Assembly (NCBI GenBank): GCA_038501785.1
Contig: JBAMJR010000051.1
Location: forward strand, 848,501 to 912,500
DNA: 64,000 nt
Direction of reading: 5' to 3'
Source of the DNA: Myoxocephalus aenaeus
Lineage: Eukaryota; Chordata; Actinopteri; Perciformes; Cottidae
Shown: positions 33,800 through 46,319 of the stretch, in pieces
Numbering within the stretch: the stretch's first letter is position 1
How the letters are laid out: every line of letters begins with the position of its first letter
Position numbers and translations under genes: made by a program
The notes under the pieces: generated by a model
Told to the model about the DNA's origin: nothing
What the model saw: only the letters and a program-made list of their open reading frames with translations
Database searches by the model: none

Positions 33800-36125
33800 T
33801 GTGTTGTTGATAGTTTTATCTTGTCTAGATTACCATAAAGCTTATTTTTCAAGTTGCTTTGAAGAAAGTAGAAATAATAACCATCCAAACAATATTAATA
33901 ATGTTTGTGCGGTCCCTACATAACGATGATCAGAGGAATGCTGTCTGATGCTGACCAAGTTAACCTTGTTATTTTTTGTCAGCTGGATATTTGTGGGGGG
34001 TTTCCCATCAGCCACTCTGTCCTCTGCATGACTTCTATGGAGCTGGCTCAACAGGAAGCAAACGTCTTGCTCAAATTACCCGTCAGACGTTTGTACGGCG
34101 ATGCGGTCGGCAGCGGCGTGAAGGAAGATGAAGGGCTGACCTTCACACAACATCAACGTGTAGATGAATCCTGAACCTGATCATCTGATTGCTCCTTGTC
34201 TTCTCGGCTTTCACTTCAGATGATTGTACGCTTAAATGTGTGTTCAGTCGGGGAGTGGCAACTGGGTGCACGGAGCAAAAAAACAGCTCCGCAATCAACC
34301 CCCTGAGATAAAAAGCACAGACATTAACCACCAACAGACAGGGTGAGTTGACTCGGCGTGGCAGAGGTCTGTAAGTGTGTTTACCAACTGTGACATCATT
34401 TAGATCTTTAGAATTTCCCACCGTTTTTTTTTTTTACACCAATGCAGTGTTTTTCATTTTCTGTTTTTCTGTTATCATATTTGGAAACATTGTCCAGATC
34501 AGAAGTGGGGCCGGAGTAAGAAGGTGATAGGCCAGTGGCATGTTAGTGTCAGAAGCTCTGTGGTTGTCACCATTTCTTGTTGGAAAGTCAATGGAACCTC
34601 CACAAGGAGACACAACGTGTTTTGTGTCAGTTCTGGTCTTGCTCCACTTTTACAGCTCTCTATCCAAGAGCTCATATATCATTTCATGTAGGAATATTTC
34701 AAATGGTCAATTTGGCATTCATTTATTACACTGAAGGAACTGGTAACTATTAATATGTATAATGTACTAATCTATTTATTAGTGCCAAGAACCAGGACTT
34801 TAAATTTGGGTCTTCTTCACCCAAACGTTCACCCCCCCACCACCCCACTTCCCAAATGACCCACTCCTGCTCCAGATGTTATATGTTATATTATATGTAA
34901 TTATCAGCTGTAATTGTGTAAAATCAAGCTATCTCCACTGTTCAATTGTACAGGCTGTAGCAAGTGTAGTCTACTCAGAAAAGTTAGTGTGTTGTTTTTG
35001 ACTTGAACGGTTGTGATTAACAGGCAGCCTGTCGAACATAATCACAAAAACACCTAAGCCGTTAGTTGAGAGACTTATTTTGGAGACAAAGACACAGAAA
35101 TGGGACACACACCTGGAAGCGGTGTGAACGTTTACGAGCAGAAAAACAGACGCAAAACACCCCCTCCTGTCTCCTCTTTGCTGTCATGGGTGTGTGTGAA
35201 TTAATGTGAAAGGGATGAACAGTGGGAGCGTTGCACTTAGAGAGATGAGTTACCATTACTAACTGAGTTGGAGGACTCTAGAGTGTTTTTTTTTTTTTTT
35301 GCATTAGGCGTTGAAAGAATGAGGGTGGGGAAAATTGATTTTGAAAAAATAAAACGGTGTGGTGTGTGGGAGGATAAACTATGAATTAGTATTTAAAGGA
35401 TGAAAGAAAAACAATACCGTTAAACAGTAAATGTGTTGTAGAGGAATAGAACGGCAAGTCTTAATCAAAGTGTGCAGAAATGCGGAGGGTCAAAGCATTT
35501 AAGGCGCACACTGAAACACACATTTAGTGCTCCATACTTGCAGGAGATATTTCAGGAAATAATTGAATAGGTTAATTTCCTCCGTGCATCATTAGTGTAT
35601 CAGCTGTTTACAAGCACAAACTGGGGTTACTTAACATTCATAGGAAGGAGGGCCATGTTTTGATTACCACGATGCGACTTTTGGCACCTATTGACCTGAA
35701 ATAATTTTCTCAACGCGTGATGAAAAGCATTTCACTTCAGTGTGGCATGTGGGAGCGACTTTATTCACGCAGCATCTGTCATCTTTAAAGGCTGTTGGTT
35801 TAAATTTCATAATTGGTAGGAAACTGCAAACTGCCTAATCATGCTGCATTACCAATCAGGGATCTAATCAGCTACATTTTCGGACACTATTTGTAACTGT
35901 GCCGAAATCTAATATAATTATCCAACCAAAAGATGTGCAGCTCACAGCCAGCAGCCAAACACAAAATACAAGGTCTGCTGTATAAAATGACTTTAATTTG
36001 ATAGACTGACAGCTCACAGACTAAAATATAGTTTCCTGTTTGGTGGACTTTGAGTGCAGAGGACTTTGCAGACCTACTCCTTGGGTTTTATATTTCCCCA
36101 AGGAACCAATTAATGTGATTGGTGT
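33800..36125. other. Unique non-coding DNA
   Basis: No gene was found. A C-rich stretch lies near 34830-34855 and a poly(T) run near 35287-35300. The 35700-35930 stretch reads like unique, possibly conserved DNA but has no decisive motif. Confidence 0.45.
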
Positions 36126-36129
36126 TCCT

Positions 36130-36251
<122 letters not shown>

Positions 36252-36269
36252 ATTGTGTGTGTGTGTTTT

Positions 36270-37350
36270 GCACATGTGTGCCCATTTGTGTGTCTTCTCA
36301 GAGATGGTTAGCCATTAAAATGATGGATAGTAAGTATATAACAAAATAAGTAAATATATTTGTATGATCCTTAATATATTACTCTCATCTATATTATACT
36401 ATAGAAACACATTTCCAAGATAATTAGCTATCCAATGAATGACGAATACGTTCCAAAATCATGACACATTTGTATCCTTGTTCCTTCTAACCAAGTTCAT
36501 ACTAAGCCTGTTCGGTTTAATTTGTGAAAACCTCCTATTTTATCCTTTAGTTTGGTTTGATTACGCAGGTCAGATCTATATCATCCACCTTTATTATTAT
36601 AGTTCCCCTCTATGACCATACAGTATCTAATTCATTTATCATCTCTTTGTTGACTGACTAGAAGGTACAGCCTTTCAACACAGATCACATTTTGTTTTGA
36701 TCCTTTCCTGGCATGATTTGGACAAAAGAAAATATTAAATTGACATAATCACACCTATATCCACCACCCACATAAGTACCTTAATGATAGTTAAATATGG
36801 CCTGCCATTATAACTGCTATTGCTTTATGATTGACACCTTAAAGCATGCCACTGCATATCATTGAAAGTCTGTATAGAAAGCATTGATTATTCATTCTTT
36901 TTGTTGAAGGCAGAGTTCAAATATAAATCAAATAATTTTAGGTTCATGATTGAATTATTATGTATTCTGTTGGCAACTAAACTTTATACTAGGAAACTAT
37001 TTAATGCAAAAAAATTAAGCAGAAGAGGCAATTTCTCACAACCGTTAAACGCCATGCTCACCCATATGAATCCATAAAAACGGATAGTTTTGTGACATGA
37101 GGTGATACTGACACTAATATAAATGTAATGTTTTAGGTCATTAATATGTAACATGTTGGATTTATATGTAAGCGATCAGTTGTTTATTAACCCCCTTGTG
37201 GGGCCAGGAGTTAAACAACAACAACAACAACATAGCGTTTGCCTTTTGAAGAAACTGGCCATAGCGATTAATTAAGAATGAATATGACGGATGAAGACTT
37301 ACATTTCATTAAATGCAACAGATAAGACATTAAAGGTGTGTTTTGTGCCA
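36270..37350. other. AT-rich non-coding DNA
   Basis: No gene was seen. A short CAA array lies at about 37214-37231. Confidence 0.5.
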
Positions 37351-37354
37351 GAGC

Positions 37355-37356
<2 letters not shown>

Positions 37357-37407
<51 letters not shown>
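37357..37407. repeat. GT microsatellite
   Basis: About 25 TG units, with a TATG break at the right end. Confidence 0.95.
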
Positions 37408-37413
<6 letters not shown>

Positions 37414-37967
37414 TAATGTTCAGCGTATTGGTTGGTGCTGTGTACAATGCACAGAGGAAATATGTTGTGCACCGGCCTCACAGCGCTCCAACAGCTCTGC
37501 CTATGTGATCCAGCTCTTTGTGTGCAGTGTATCTACAAAAACTCTACTTTGGTTCGGGTTTTAATGTGAAAAAAAGTCCTTTTCCTTGCCGCCTTGCTCT
37601 TGTTCTGTAATGAAAAGGTGACCAACACACCATATGGCACATCATTACATGCATAATCTAAAGTTACAAAAAGCATGAATTTAGCAGAGGCGATCATGGA
37701 CGTCCCCTCGACACACTAAAAAGCCTGCTTTCGAAGTGAGCTTTGACAGAACTGTTATGTATCGCCAGCTTTAATGGGCTCTCATGCACAGGATATTCAT
37801 CAAGCGCAGCAGGTGCCTGCAGACACACTGCCATGGTGTTTTGCATCCCAGCGTCTAATTATTTTGCCGAGAAGATGGCAAGGGAGAGACGGAGCAATGT
37901 TCAATCCGCCTCACTCTGCCATTTCGTGATGCTTGTTTACTAAAGGGTTTCATCTATCATAAGGCAG

Positions 37968-37981
37968 CCAGCAGGTGGCTG
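37968..37981 (+). promoter_or_regulatory. CTCF-like site
   Basis: CCAGCAGGTGGCTG fits the CTCF core CCASYAGRKGGCRS at all but one position. It is embedded in a small inverted repeat (CAGCCA..TGGCTG). The DNA upstream (37735-37960) is unique and motif-rich, so this may belong to a conserved element. Confidence 0.4.
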
Positions 37982-37999
37982 GGGAAACTACACAGAAAC

Positions 38000-40900
38000 G
38001 TTTCTGGCACTCTTGGGTGGATTAATTTTTGTGCACTCCAAAATTAATTATGACTGATTCACACCCTCGAGCGATTCCCTACATCTCCTGGTTGATCCCC
38101 ACAATCTGTCAATGGCACAGCAGCTCATTCCAACTTGACTGTTCTCTTGAACATATATTCTCTTTAGCTCATCTGGGCTCAGTTGTCAAGGAATATGTGA
38201 AAATCACCATGTGTGGCAGCTGTCTCATTTTTCTCCCTAACTGTAATCAGCACATAAGACGCAAGTATGTAGAAAAAATTTAAAAAATACTGAGCCATAA
38301 GGGTTACACCTGCCATGTGCCATGTTTTGTTTTTTTTTGTCTCAAAACGCACCTGGAATACAAAGGGCTCCTCTCGCCGACATTCAACAAGCTCTCCTAA
38401 CTTAACTCAGATGCGTTCTTTCCTGAGATGAGACCAAGCCACAGCTCTGTGAACACAATGTGAAGTTAATGACTCATGAGCTGCTGAATCAAGGAAGGGT
38501 TTGTTAATGTTTTTTTGTATGATTTTCAAGAGGTATCATCTCAGCAAAGTCTCATTTATTTTTGCATTGTCTAAATAAAATGTACAGTGGGCAGGTTTTG
38601 TATTTTCAAGCTTATCTGCTAGTCACAGCCTTTATTAGACATTGGAAATCCTCAACAAATGGCCTTACGTTCCTGAATGTTAAGTTACTGTCAATAACAT
38701 TTCCTTTTCATGTCTGTTGGCCTGAGGCGCAACTCTGAAGGTGTCATTGATGGACCTGTCCTTTGCCTCAAAGAACTCCTCTGACTACTGCAAACACTGC
38801 ATTTGAAATACTCAGAAGGATTCAAAGCAATATAAATGTCTTCAGTTATAATCCATTCATTGGCAGGTGTTTTCAAACCTATGATAATACGTGGCTCATA
38901 GGTCAGGGTAGCTGCTACATCGTCAAATAAAACCAATACAGGTTTTAACAGTTTGTATTCCAGGAGCCAAAGTTATTTCTTATTAAAACCCAGTGATGCA
39001 TGTTTCAGTCCTTTTTTATTTAAGATTAGAGAATAAAGGTTAGAGAACATGCATGCAATAAAAAAACATTTGGTTAATAGAAACCTCAAGAATTATAACT
39101 AGAATTTACAATGTCCTGTTTTGTGCAATGTGACTAGAACTAAACTACTGTGTACTACTACCTTTTCCCTTCTGTTCTTTTCCCCCCCATGTGTCTAATT
39201 TCATGACCTTACCGTTCTTCACTACCGATGACAAAGAGCTTCTTCTTCCTTTTATAAAACAGCTGAGTGTCACATGGGACTATTGAGGCTGAGGTGGTGC
39301 AACAGCTCTTGTAAAATGGCACACACTCTACACACAGCACAGGAAGTTGGTTTTTAAATTTTACGGTTGAGGAGGGCTCTGGAGCGCAAACTGAAATATG
39401 ACATGCTGTCGTACCATATGTTTCACAGCTCTGTCGACAAGCCCTGACTGGTCCCCTGTGATTACACTCTACACATTGTTAACCATATATAATCAAAGCA
39501 TCGTTGCTCCAGTCGGGCCTCTGTGACCTTTCTTCAACATGACATCAGTGTGAAAACATAACAATATTTGCATGTGAAATGTTTTTGCTGTTCCTCTCTT
39601 TTTTTTTACGACTGATGTGTCAAATAAACTACGTTTTTATTATCGCAACCATCACTTATCACCCACATGATCAGTCCTATACTGACTCAGCAATGCAGTA
39701 TAGATAACAAGATGATTATATTAACTTGTATGTCTTTTGCAGTTTAAAAGCAGCACACACATGGAGGGTTAAAGGCCCCAACTTGACTCAAACTGGGGAT
39801 GTCACAGTTAAATGGAGGCTCATATGTTTAGATATAAAGTCTTTATTCTCAAAAGGAAAATGTTTCTAAATTCAGAGATATGGGTTCATATCAGACTAAC
39901 TTTGTAATGATTTGTTGATGCTTCAATTCAAGTCATCCACACATATAGAGCCATGGAAAACCCGTGCGCTGCCATTTCCATTTGGAAGGGTTGGTCACAT
40001 TTCCAAAACCGCTTGTCCCCCTAGGATATATCTGTCTCTCTCAAACAGCAATTTATCGAATAGGGCATTCTCCTCGTTTCCACTCCTCATCGTCATGAGA
40101 AGCTGTAATTCTCTCTCAGTATCCTTGGCACGATCTCACTCTCTCTCTCCTCCACAAAGAACGAAGCTAAAGCAACTTGCATACAAAATAGCTGACTCAA
40201 TCATCCAGCTGCATAATCAAGATAAGGGAGACGGGGACCGGAAAAGGGAGATGCGAAGGCTAATGTGAGCGACAGCTTTAGCAACAGCAGCAAAACTAAG
40301 ATGTTTTGAAACGGTCATAACGCAAGATGTTAAAAGTTGGAAGAAGTAAGACAGTGATTCACACTGATGGTAAAGGCTAAGCTGAGGCTGATCTTCTGTG
40401 TGAAATGACTGGAACGAGGGCACTTACAATAGAATGCATGCAGTTCAGTGGCATGAAACAGATTGTTTAAGCTTAATATTTTAAAGGCTGTCCTGCCTTT
40501 AAATGTCACCAAGACAGCAACATTTTTTCACCAGAACCGAGACAATACAGCACTCCTACACCTACGTCCATAGTGCAGCTGAATGGAAAGTCAGAGAATT
40601 GTTCCTACTATATGGGCTCGAAATTGTTCTGCCTTCCGTGTGACCACTGTCCTGTAAACCTGGCAATGTTTCAGCATTTATTTATTTTTGCTTTGGGACT
40701 CTCAGCTCTTCATTCAGAGCTGGCTAAACATCTTTAGAATTATAGGCTAAAAAAAAAAAAAAGCCACAAAATAAGAAAGAAAGAAATCCATAGGAAGCCT
40801 TGTGTAATTAAAAAAAATCAACACGTCTAGCGTGCAGTATATAGTATGCATTTCCCAGACAGATGGCACAGACGCAGCACAATCCTCAGCTAATCTGAGT

Positions 40901-41110
40901 GAAACTGCACAGGGCTACTCTACTGGAAGTACACGACTGTGTGTTGACAACATAATAGGTTCAGGCAATGCAATGCCCTGGTCATTTTTGACTTGTTTTA
41001 AATGGTCAGAATCATAAGGTGGCTTAATGAAGATATTTACATATATAAATATAATGCATATATTAGCATTAGTTCTCACTCAGATGTGAATAGTCATCAG
41101 TTTCTTTGTG
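38000..41110. other. Unique non-coding DNA
   Basis: No gene was found. The 118-codon frame at 39912-40268 resembles no family. A poly(A) run lies near 40750-40762. Confidence 0.45.
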
Positions 41111-41126
41111 TAAATCTCTGAAATAA

Positions 41127-41354
41127 AGTTCAGCCTCAGCTGAAGCGGCCGGGGAGCTGTCCGTGGTGCTGAAGCGACATCTCCGCCGGGTGGTGTTACT
41201 GGAGGTAGACAGCTGCCAAGTACTACTTTTTCTGGAGCAGTATCAGGTGGAAGCTAAGCTACAGTGTCTTAAAATGCATAGGCATTCAGTTAAATTAATA
41301 TTTATAATGACAAAGCAAAAAAAAAAAAAAAAAAAAAGAAAGAAAGAAAGGTAG
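41127..41354 (+). other. Open frame ending in poly(A) and GAAA array
   Basis: After a TAA at 41124, one frame is open for 75 codons. Its first half is helix-like (VVLKRHLRRVVLLEV, then VLLFLEQYQVEAKLQCLK), with relatively high CpG content at 41145-41185. The second half is AT-rich and runs into about 21 A residues and GAAAGAAAG (41317-41351). It has no ATG near the start and no family match. It could be a fragment of a retrocopied transcript, since it ends in poly(A), or a chance frame. Confidence 0.2.
41317..41351. repeat. Poly(A) followed by GAAA array
   Basis: About 21 A residues followed by three to four GAAA units, a common form of an ageing retroelement or retrocopy tail. Confidence 0.9.
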
Positions 41355-41639
41355 AAGAATAATTATAGCACACGGATCGCAGTAAAAGCTAGACATTTCT
41401 TCCACGTAAAAATGCATCGACCTCTGCTGTGATGGTGCACAAGTTCAGCCGTGCATTTTGTACGGTGTGTATGTTCTTGGCGATAGAAGAGTTACTGTTT
41501 GGTTCTGCACACAACATCCGATCAATAATACCATTCAAATATTCTTGAAAGCATTCCGTTTTAAACCTCGCCCTAGCCCGTGTGAATGCAAAAGACACAA
41601 ATTGCAGTGCGCTATCTGTAAAAGTCTGCGATCTTGAAG

Positions 41640-42345
41640 TGTAGACATGTAGCAACACCGTAAACAGCTTACCTGCTTGACGATCGCGGAGTACGAGCTT
41701 CCTCCCGATGCAAAGCCGGCAGCTTACTGCGTGTCACCACAAGACGGTTTCAAAGACACGGGAGATATTTCTGTTAGATCAAATGAAAAAAAAAGTAAAA
41801 TAAAAATAAAAGAATCCCAGTTTTCTGTGTTCGGGGTTGAAGGCGCACGAAGCGGCTGCCGACTGCGTCAACAGAGAGTCTCACAGATCCATTTAGCGGT
41901 GAGTGATTTAATTCAGTGCTGAGCTCCTCTCACCGCTCACCTTTATTTATGCTGAGCAGACCCGGAGCCCTGCTTGGCTTTTTTTTTTTTCTTTCTCTAT
42001 TACACCGAGAGCTGACACCGGCGTTTAAACACAGCCAAACGAGGCGGGTAGGTATAGCTTGCTATTACTGTGTCAGTTGTGGGATTGCAGGGGGGAATAA
42101 GTGCGAGAGGAGCGCGTGTTGATCCTCCGGTCTAGTCGAGGCAAAGTTTAAATCTCATAATAAGATTGTTTGTCACCGCGAGGCTATAAATGGTGGCGGA
42201 TTCGTCACGGATGCCGTGAGGGTTACGGCGACTCCTTCGGCTGAAGTGAAAACGCATGATAGCCGCGTGTATCATGAGAACTGAAAAGGTTTCAAGTTAA
42301 TGAACACAGTCGGAGTGAAAAGTATCAGCTACGTCACATGAGCTT
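41640..42345. promoter_or_regulatory. CpG-island-like candidate promoter
   Basis: CpG density is much higher than in the rest of the window. I count about 17 CpG in 41660-41930, near or above the number expected from base composition, and a further dense block at 42130-42330. Three donor-like sites fall inside: CAG|GTAAGC on the minus strand at 41673/41672, AAG|GTGAGC on the minus strand at 41941/41940, and GCG|GTGAGTG on the plus strand at 41898/41899. A TATAAAT lies at 42185-42191 on the plus strand. Together these fit a CpG promoter, perhaps bidirectional, with non-coding first exons. No protein-coding exon was recognised, and the transcribed strand is undecided. Confidence 0.4.
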
Positions 42346-42512
42346 TCGGGCTTGATCAGCCAATCTATGAGCAAACTTTGCCCCCCCCCTCCTCTTGAGT
42401 AAGAGGTACACCACCCTGCTGGAAATGGGTTTGCATGACTCAGTTTCAGTCTGGTTGGGGGCATGTTTAATTTGTTTTGGCATGAAAAGAGATAATATTC
42501 CCATTGGTCCTA

Positions 42513-42526
42513 CCAGCAGGGGGCCC
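42513..42526 (+). promoter_or_regulatory. CTCF-like site
   Basis: CCAGCAGGGGGCCC contains the full CTCF core CCAGCAGGGGGC. It lies just beyond the CpG-rich patch and has the same orientation as the CTCF-like site at 37968. Confidence 0.45.
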
Positions 42527-42788
42527 CTTAATAACCCAACAAAGTTCTTAATATGTCCATTTAATACGATTTGGATTATTTTATAAGACCATAATACTGT
42601 GTCTGAAAACATGGGGTATTTTTATATTTCTGAATGTTTTAGAAATATTCACATGGACCTATTCACATGTTATATTTGTACCTTGTTGTCATGACAGTGT
42701 TCTCTGGAAACCATTCCGGTGTCCCATTAGAGAAGTAAAAGCCGCCACATTGTGATGGCAGTGGCGTGTAAATGTATAATGAAATGGA

Positions 42789-42810
42789 GGGGCAAGGGGT
42801 GGGGGGGGGG
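42789..42810 (+). repeat. G-quadruplex-prone G tract
   Basis: Four G, CAA, four G, T and ten G residues in a row satisfy the usual quadruplex pattern with very short loops. Confidence 0.7.
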
Positions 42811-42814
42811 TCAG

Positions 42815-45800
42815 AAGAAGAGAGGAGCCAGGGCAGCTGTTGAAGTAGACTATACTTCACTGAAGAGGTCAAGCCTTGGTCCCTGCGATAGGAAATCAAT
42901 ACACATCAATGATGAATTATTGAAAACGAGAACCTGCAGAATATAAATTCCTGACCAATGTGGTCCTGTGCACACACATTGTGATGCACACTGTGGTGGT
43001 TAAAAGGAATGGGGGATGATCCAAACATGTTTAGGTGCAGGTGTTGTTGTATTTCTTTACCTATTATCAACCTTTGGAAGGTTCACACGTGAACACAATC
43101 CAATTTAAGGAAGTTATGGCAAGGTGAACCTACTTGAATAGAAAATAGAAATCTGGAAAAAAGACAACATTTCCCTCGAGGCGTAGCTGAGAAAGAAATC
43201 GGATCTGAGCCTCAAGGGTTAAACCCACATTGTCTGTCCCTGTGTAAATGCAGTCCCAGATTTAATTTATGGAGAGTGCAGCCTGATGTCCTCTGTGATG
43301 ACGTAGTCTGGGGGATGACCCCAGCAAGTCGGGAGGCGGCAGCCAGGCTCCAGATGCTCTTCTCTGAGAGGGAGCAAGTGGTTGTGCGAGGACTTGGCAC
43401 TGAGACGCCGCAATGTCTTGTCTCATTGCAGCAGTCACGTTGGAGCTGTGAAATGTGGATGTGGACAGCCCGGCCAAAGGAAGTCACAGCAGTGCAGCTG
43501 CAGCACTCAGAATGACAGACACACTGTATCACGCTCCTTAATGTCCTCACAACCCGGCGGCGAGCCTGATACATGACCCCGTACAGACAGCGTAGCCTTT
43601 GAGCCTGGTGCTGCCACTGAAGAGAAACATAGAGATTAGGATAGAAAAAGGAAGAAAAGGTTTTCAGCCCAAGGTCTCATTGTTCTTTTGAGCAAAGCTA
43701 CATGATTTTTTTACAAATGCCAATGTTTCTGCTTTGATTCTGAATCCATGCAACATATTTTTTAGGATACAAGTGGGTAGGTGCATAAGTACAATCTATT
43801 GAAATCTGTTTTTTGATTTCTTCTTTGTTTGGTTTATTTTTTATTCAGATACAACACGAAAACAGGGACATGAGCAGATGGGTTGGGCTTGATGGGCTTT
43901 CATAATGAACCTTCCCAGCTGAATTTACCTTTAGGGCACGGTTCGCTTTAACGTCATTCAGATATGAGCTTTGATTCCTATTGGATAGTGCTGTCTCTGT
44001 TTATAAAATACTAATGATTTACAAAGCACAGTGGGAGGTAAGTCTGTATGAGGGAATATATTTGTTATGGTAATTGCAAATGTATAATGCCATGGCATCT
44101 CATCACTGCATGATTGGATTTAATAGATTTGTCGGTTTAACAAACCCACATAGAAATCTTGTGTCTGTTTTGATACAAAGGGTTACTTTATGTAACGAAT
44201 ATGTTTTACATATAGTCTAGGGTGGTAATATGTTTGCTTACATTGCAGTTTTGAACCTTGTTGTTGTTCTATCACTTTGAATTTGGATGGCTTAATAACA
44301 TTTTGATGCTTTCAGGGGTTTTAGCCCGAAGCTGCACATTATGTCCAATGTGATTGTCCTTTCCAAACAAGCAAACACAGCAATACATTTGTTACTAAAT
44401 CATAGTATGTGCATGCTGTAAGCAACATGTTATGACTTCCCCTAACAGATAGTAATCTCAACGATTGTACTCAATTAAATATATACATGAACACAAATGC
44501 TGTATATTGATATGAATGGCTAAACAATGTTTGATATTGCATTACATACACCCATCAATATACATTTTCCTTTTACTCAAGATTTCTCACAATTTTATAT
44601 GTACACATTTGATAGAAGTTCAATGGGTACACATATTTGTCAGCGCTTTATTCGGATAATCCGCCTACAAAAGTTTAAAGAGTATTTGCAATAATTATAA
44701 TAATTAATTGCAATAATTTAGTTGAACTTGAACTCACTCAGCCTACACAAAACAAGTGAAGTGAGCAGTTTGTTTCAACAAAACTATTCTCAGAACATGT
44801 TCATGATTTGTCACATACTCTAAAGATCATCTGTTGATCATCGACAGACAAAGTAAAACAAGTGGACACAGCTTGTTCCAAAATAAGAGTGCATCTGGAG
44901 TTGGCTTTCTCTTCCGCTGTCGTATGTGTCGTTGAGCCGGGGGGAGGAGGGGCCAACGTTTAATGTTGGGTCAACATAAAGCTGAAGTGGAAATTGATCC
45001 ATCAACATAATTGTGAGTCATGTATTTTTTTCATTTATTGAGTGGTACAACAAATAGCTACTGGATCGTCGCAAAAAAACAACTGTACAGGACATTTCAG
45101 CTGCTCAGTACACTCCCGGTAATGCTTTGGTAAAGCTATTTATGAGCAAAACAGACCAACAGCACCACTGGTCCTAGCCATTTTAATTCAGTTAAGAGCA
45201 TGCACACGTAACTGAATGAAGATTGTATTATATTTAGCTCTAATACAGAGTGAAGAACGCAAACAAATTACAGCAATTCTGCTTTGGATATCCGGCAATT
45301 TAACTTGTTTTGCATTGGAGAGGGTGGTAATGCTTCATGTAAATCTTGAGAAACTGCTACAAATGAAGAGATTATAAGGTCACTAAATGAAGTCCAGGCA
45401 GAAGAAAAGAGGCAGTTAGGTGGACTGTATTATTCAAATCCTTCATTTACTGGCTAAGCCAATTTGACGCTGAGGAAAGTAACAGGGCTGGCAATAATTC
45501 AGGGGAAGAGACGGTGACTGCTGGTTGATCAAATGGAATATCTGCTGTCAGTGAAGCGCAGGACATCTATCTTACTGGCTAAGCAGTGGGACCGACATCT
45601 GCAGCTGCTTCAACGATAATGTTATGTGGACGAAATAGGAAGCTTCACTGGAAGAGGCTTGTTGGCGTTTAACAGGCCTGCTACCTTGTTATTTTCCTCA
45701 CTGCAACACACAGACACAGCAAACAGATGCAATGATGCATTTTGAGAAAGGTATGCAGCGATTGGAGATGATAATTATGTCTCTCTGCTATTGTTCCAGC

Positions 45801-45930
45801 CTTCGGTGCCATCAGCCCTGTTGACAGCTATCAAATATGTGAATACAATGAAACCAAAAGAAAATTAATAAATGTCAATATAGTGAAGAACAGCTGCTTT
45901 TAAAATACTCATGCATATGTGGATGCAAAT
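42815..45930. other. Unique non-coding DNA
   Basis: No gene was found. The 120-codon minus-strand frame at 43212-43574 lies in a less AT-rich block but has no recognisable domain. The DNA at 43250-43620 may be a conserved element or a non-coding exon. I see no splice-site pair that settles it. Confidence 0.45.
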
Positions 45931-45931
45931 T

Positions 45932-46315
45932 AGAGCTGCAACAATTAGTCGACTAGTCGATTAGTTGATCTACAGAAAAGTAATTGGCAACTGTTTTGGA
46001 CTGTCAAAACAAGACATAAAAAGACACCTTGGACTTTAAGTAATGAGTAGTTTACTTATAGATTAACTTGCTGGTTAATTTCTTGACCAATCCATTTATT
46101 TATCCATTTTAATCACTCAGAGCACAAAGTGGCATCTCATGTCTGTTATTTTGACCTACAGTCAAACCTCAAAATTATTCAGTTCACAGATTCCGGAAAA
46201 GCAGCAAATCAGCACATGTTAGATGTTTCAAACCAGGAAGTGTTTGTCATTTTTTCTAACAAATGACTCATCAATCACCTAAAAATGTTCTGATAATTGA
46301 CAATTATCGATTTTC
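45932..46315. mobile_element. AATCGATT-type MITE-like repeat
   Basis: The left end reads GAGCTGCAACAATTAG, then TCGACTAGTCGATTAGTTGA and AGTAATTGGCAACTGTTTT. The right part contains CTGATAATTGACAATTATCG. These match a very common fish repeat with AATCG-rich ends and a GCTGCAAC terminus. The mirror right terminus is missing, so the copy is incomplete. It is related to the diverged copy at 16137-16395. Confidence 0.65.
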
Positions 46316-46319
46316 TTGA

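Noticed and set aside
33478..33888. Open frames with Tyr-Ile runs
   Set aside because: They are translations of the AT array.
43212..43574. 120-codon minus-strand open frame in a GC-richer block
   Set aside because: Overlapping frames on both strands are equally open, and no domain is visible.
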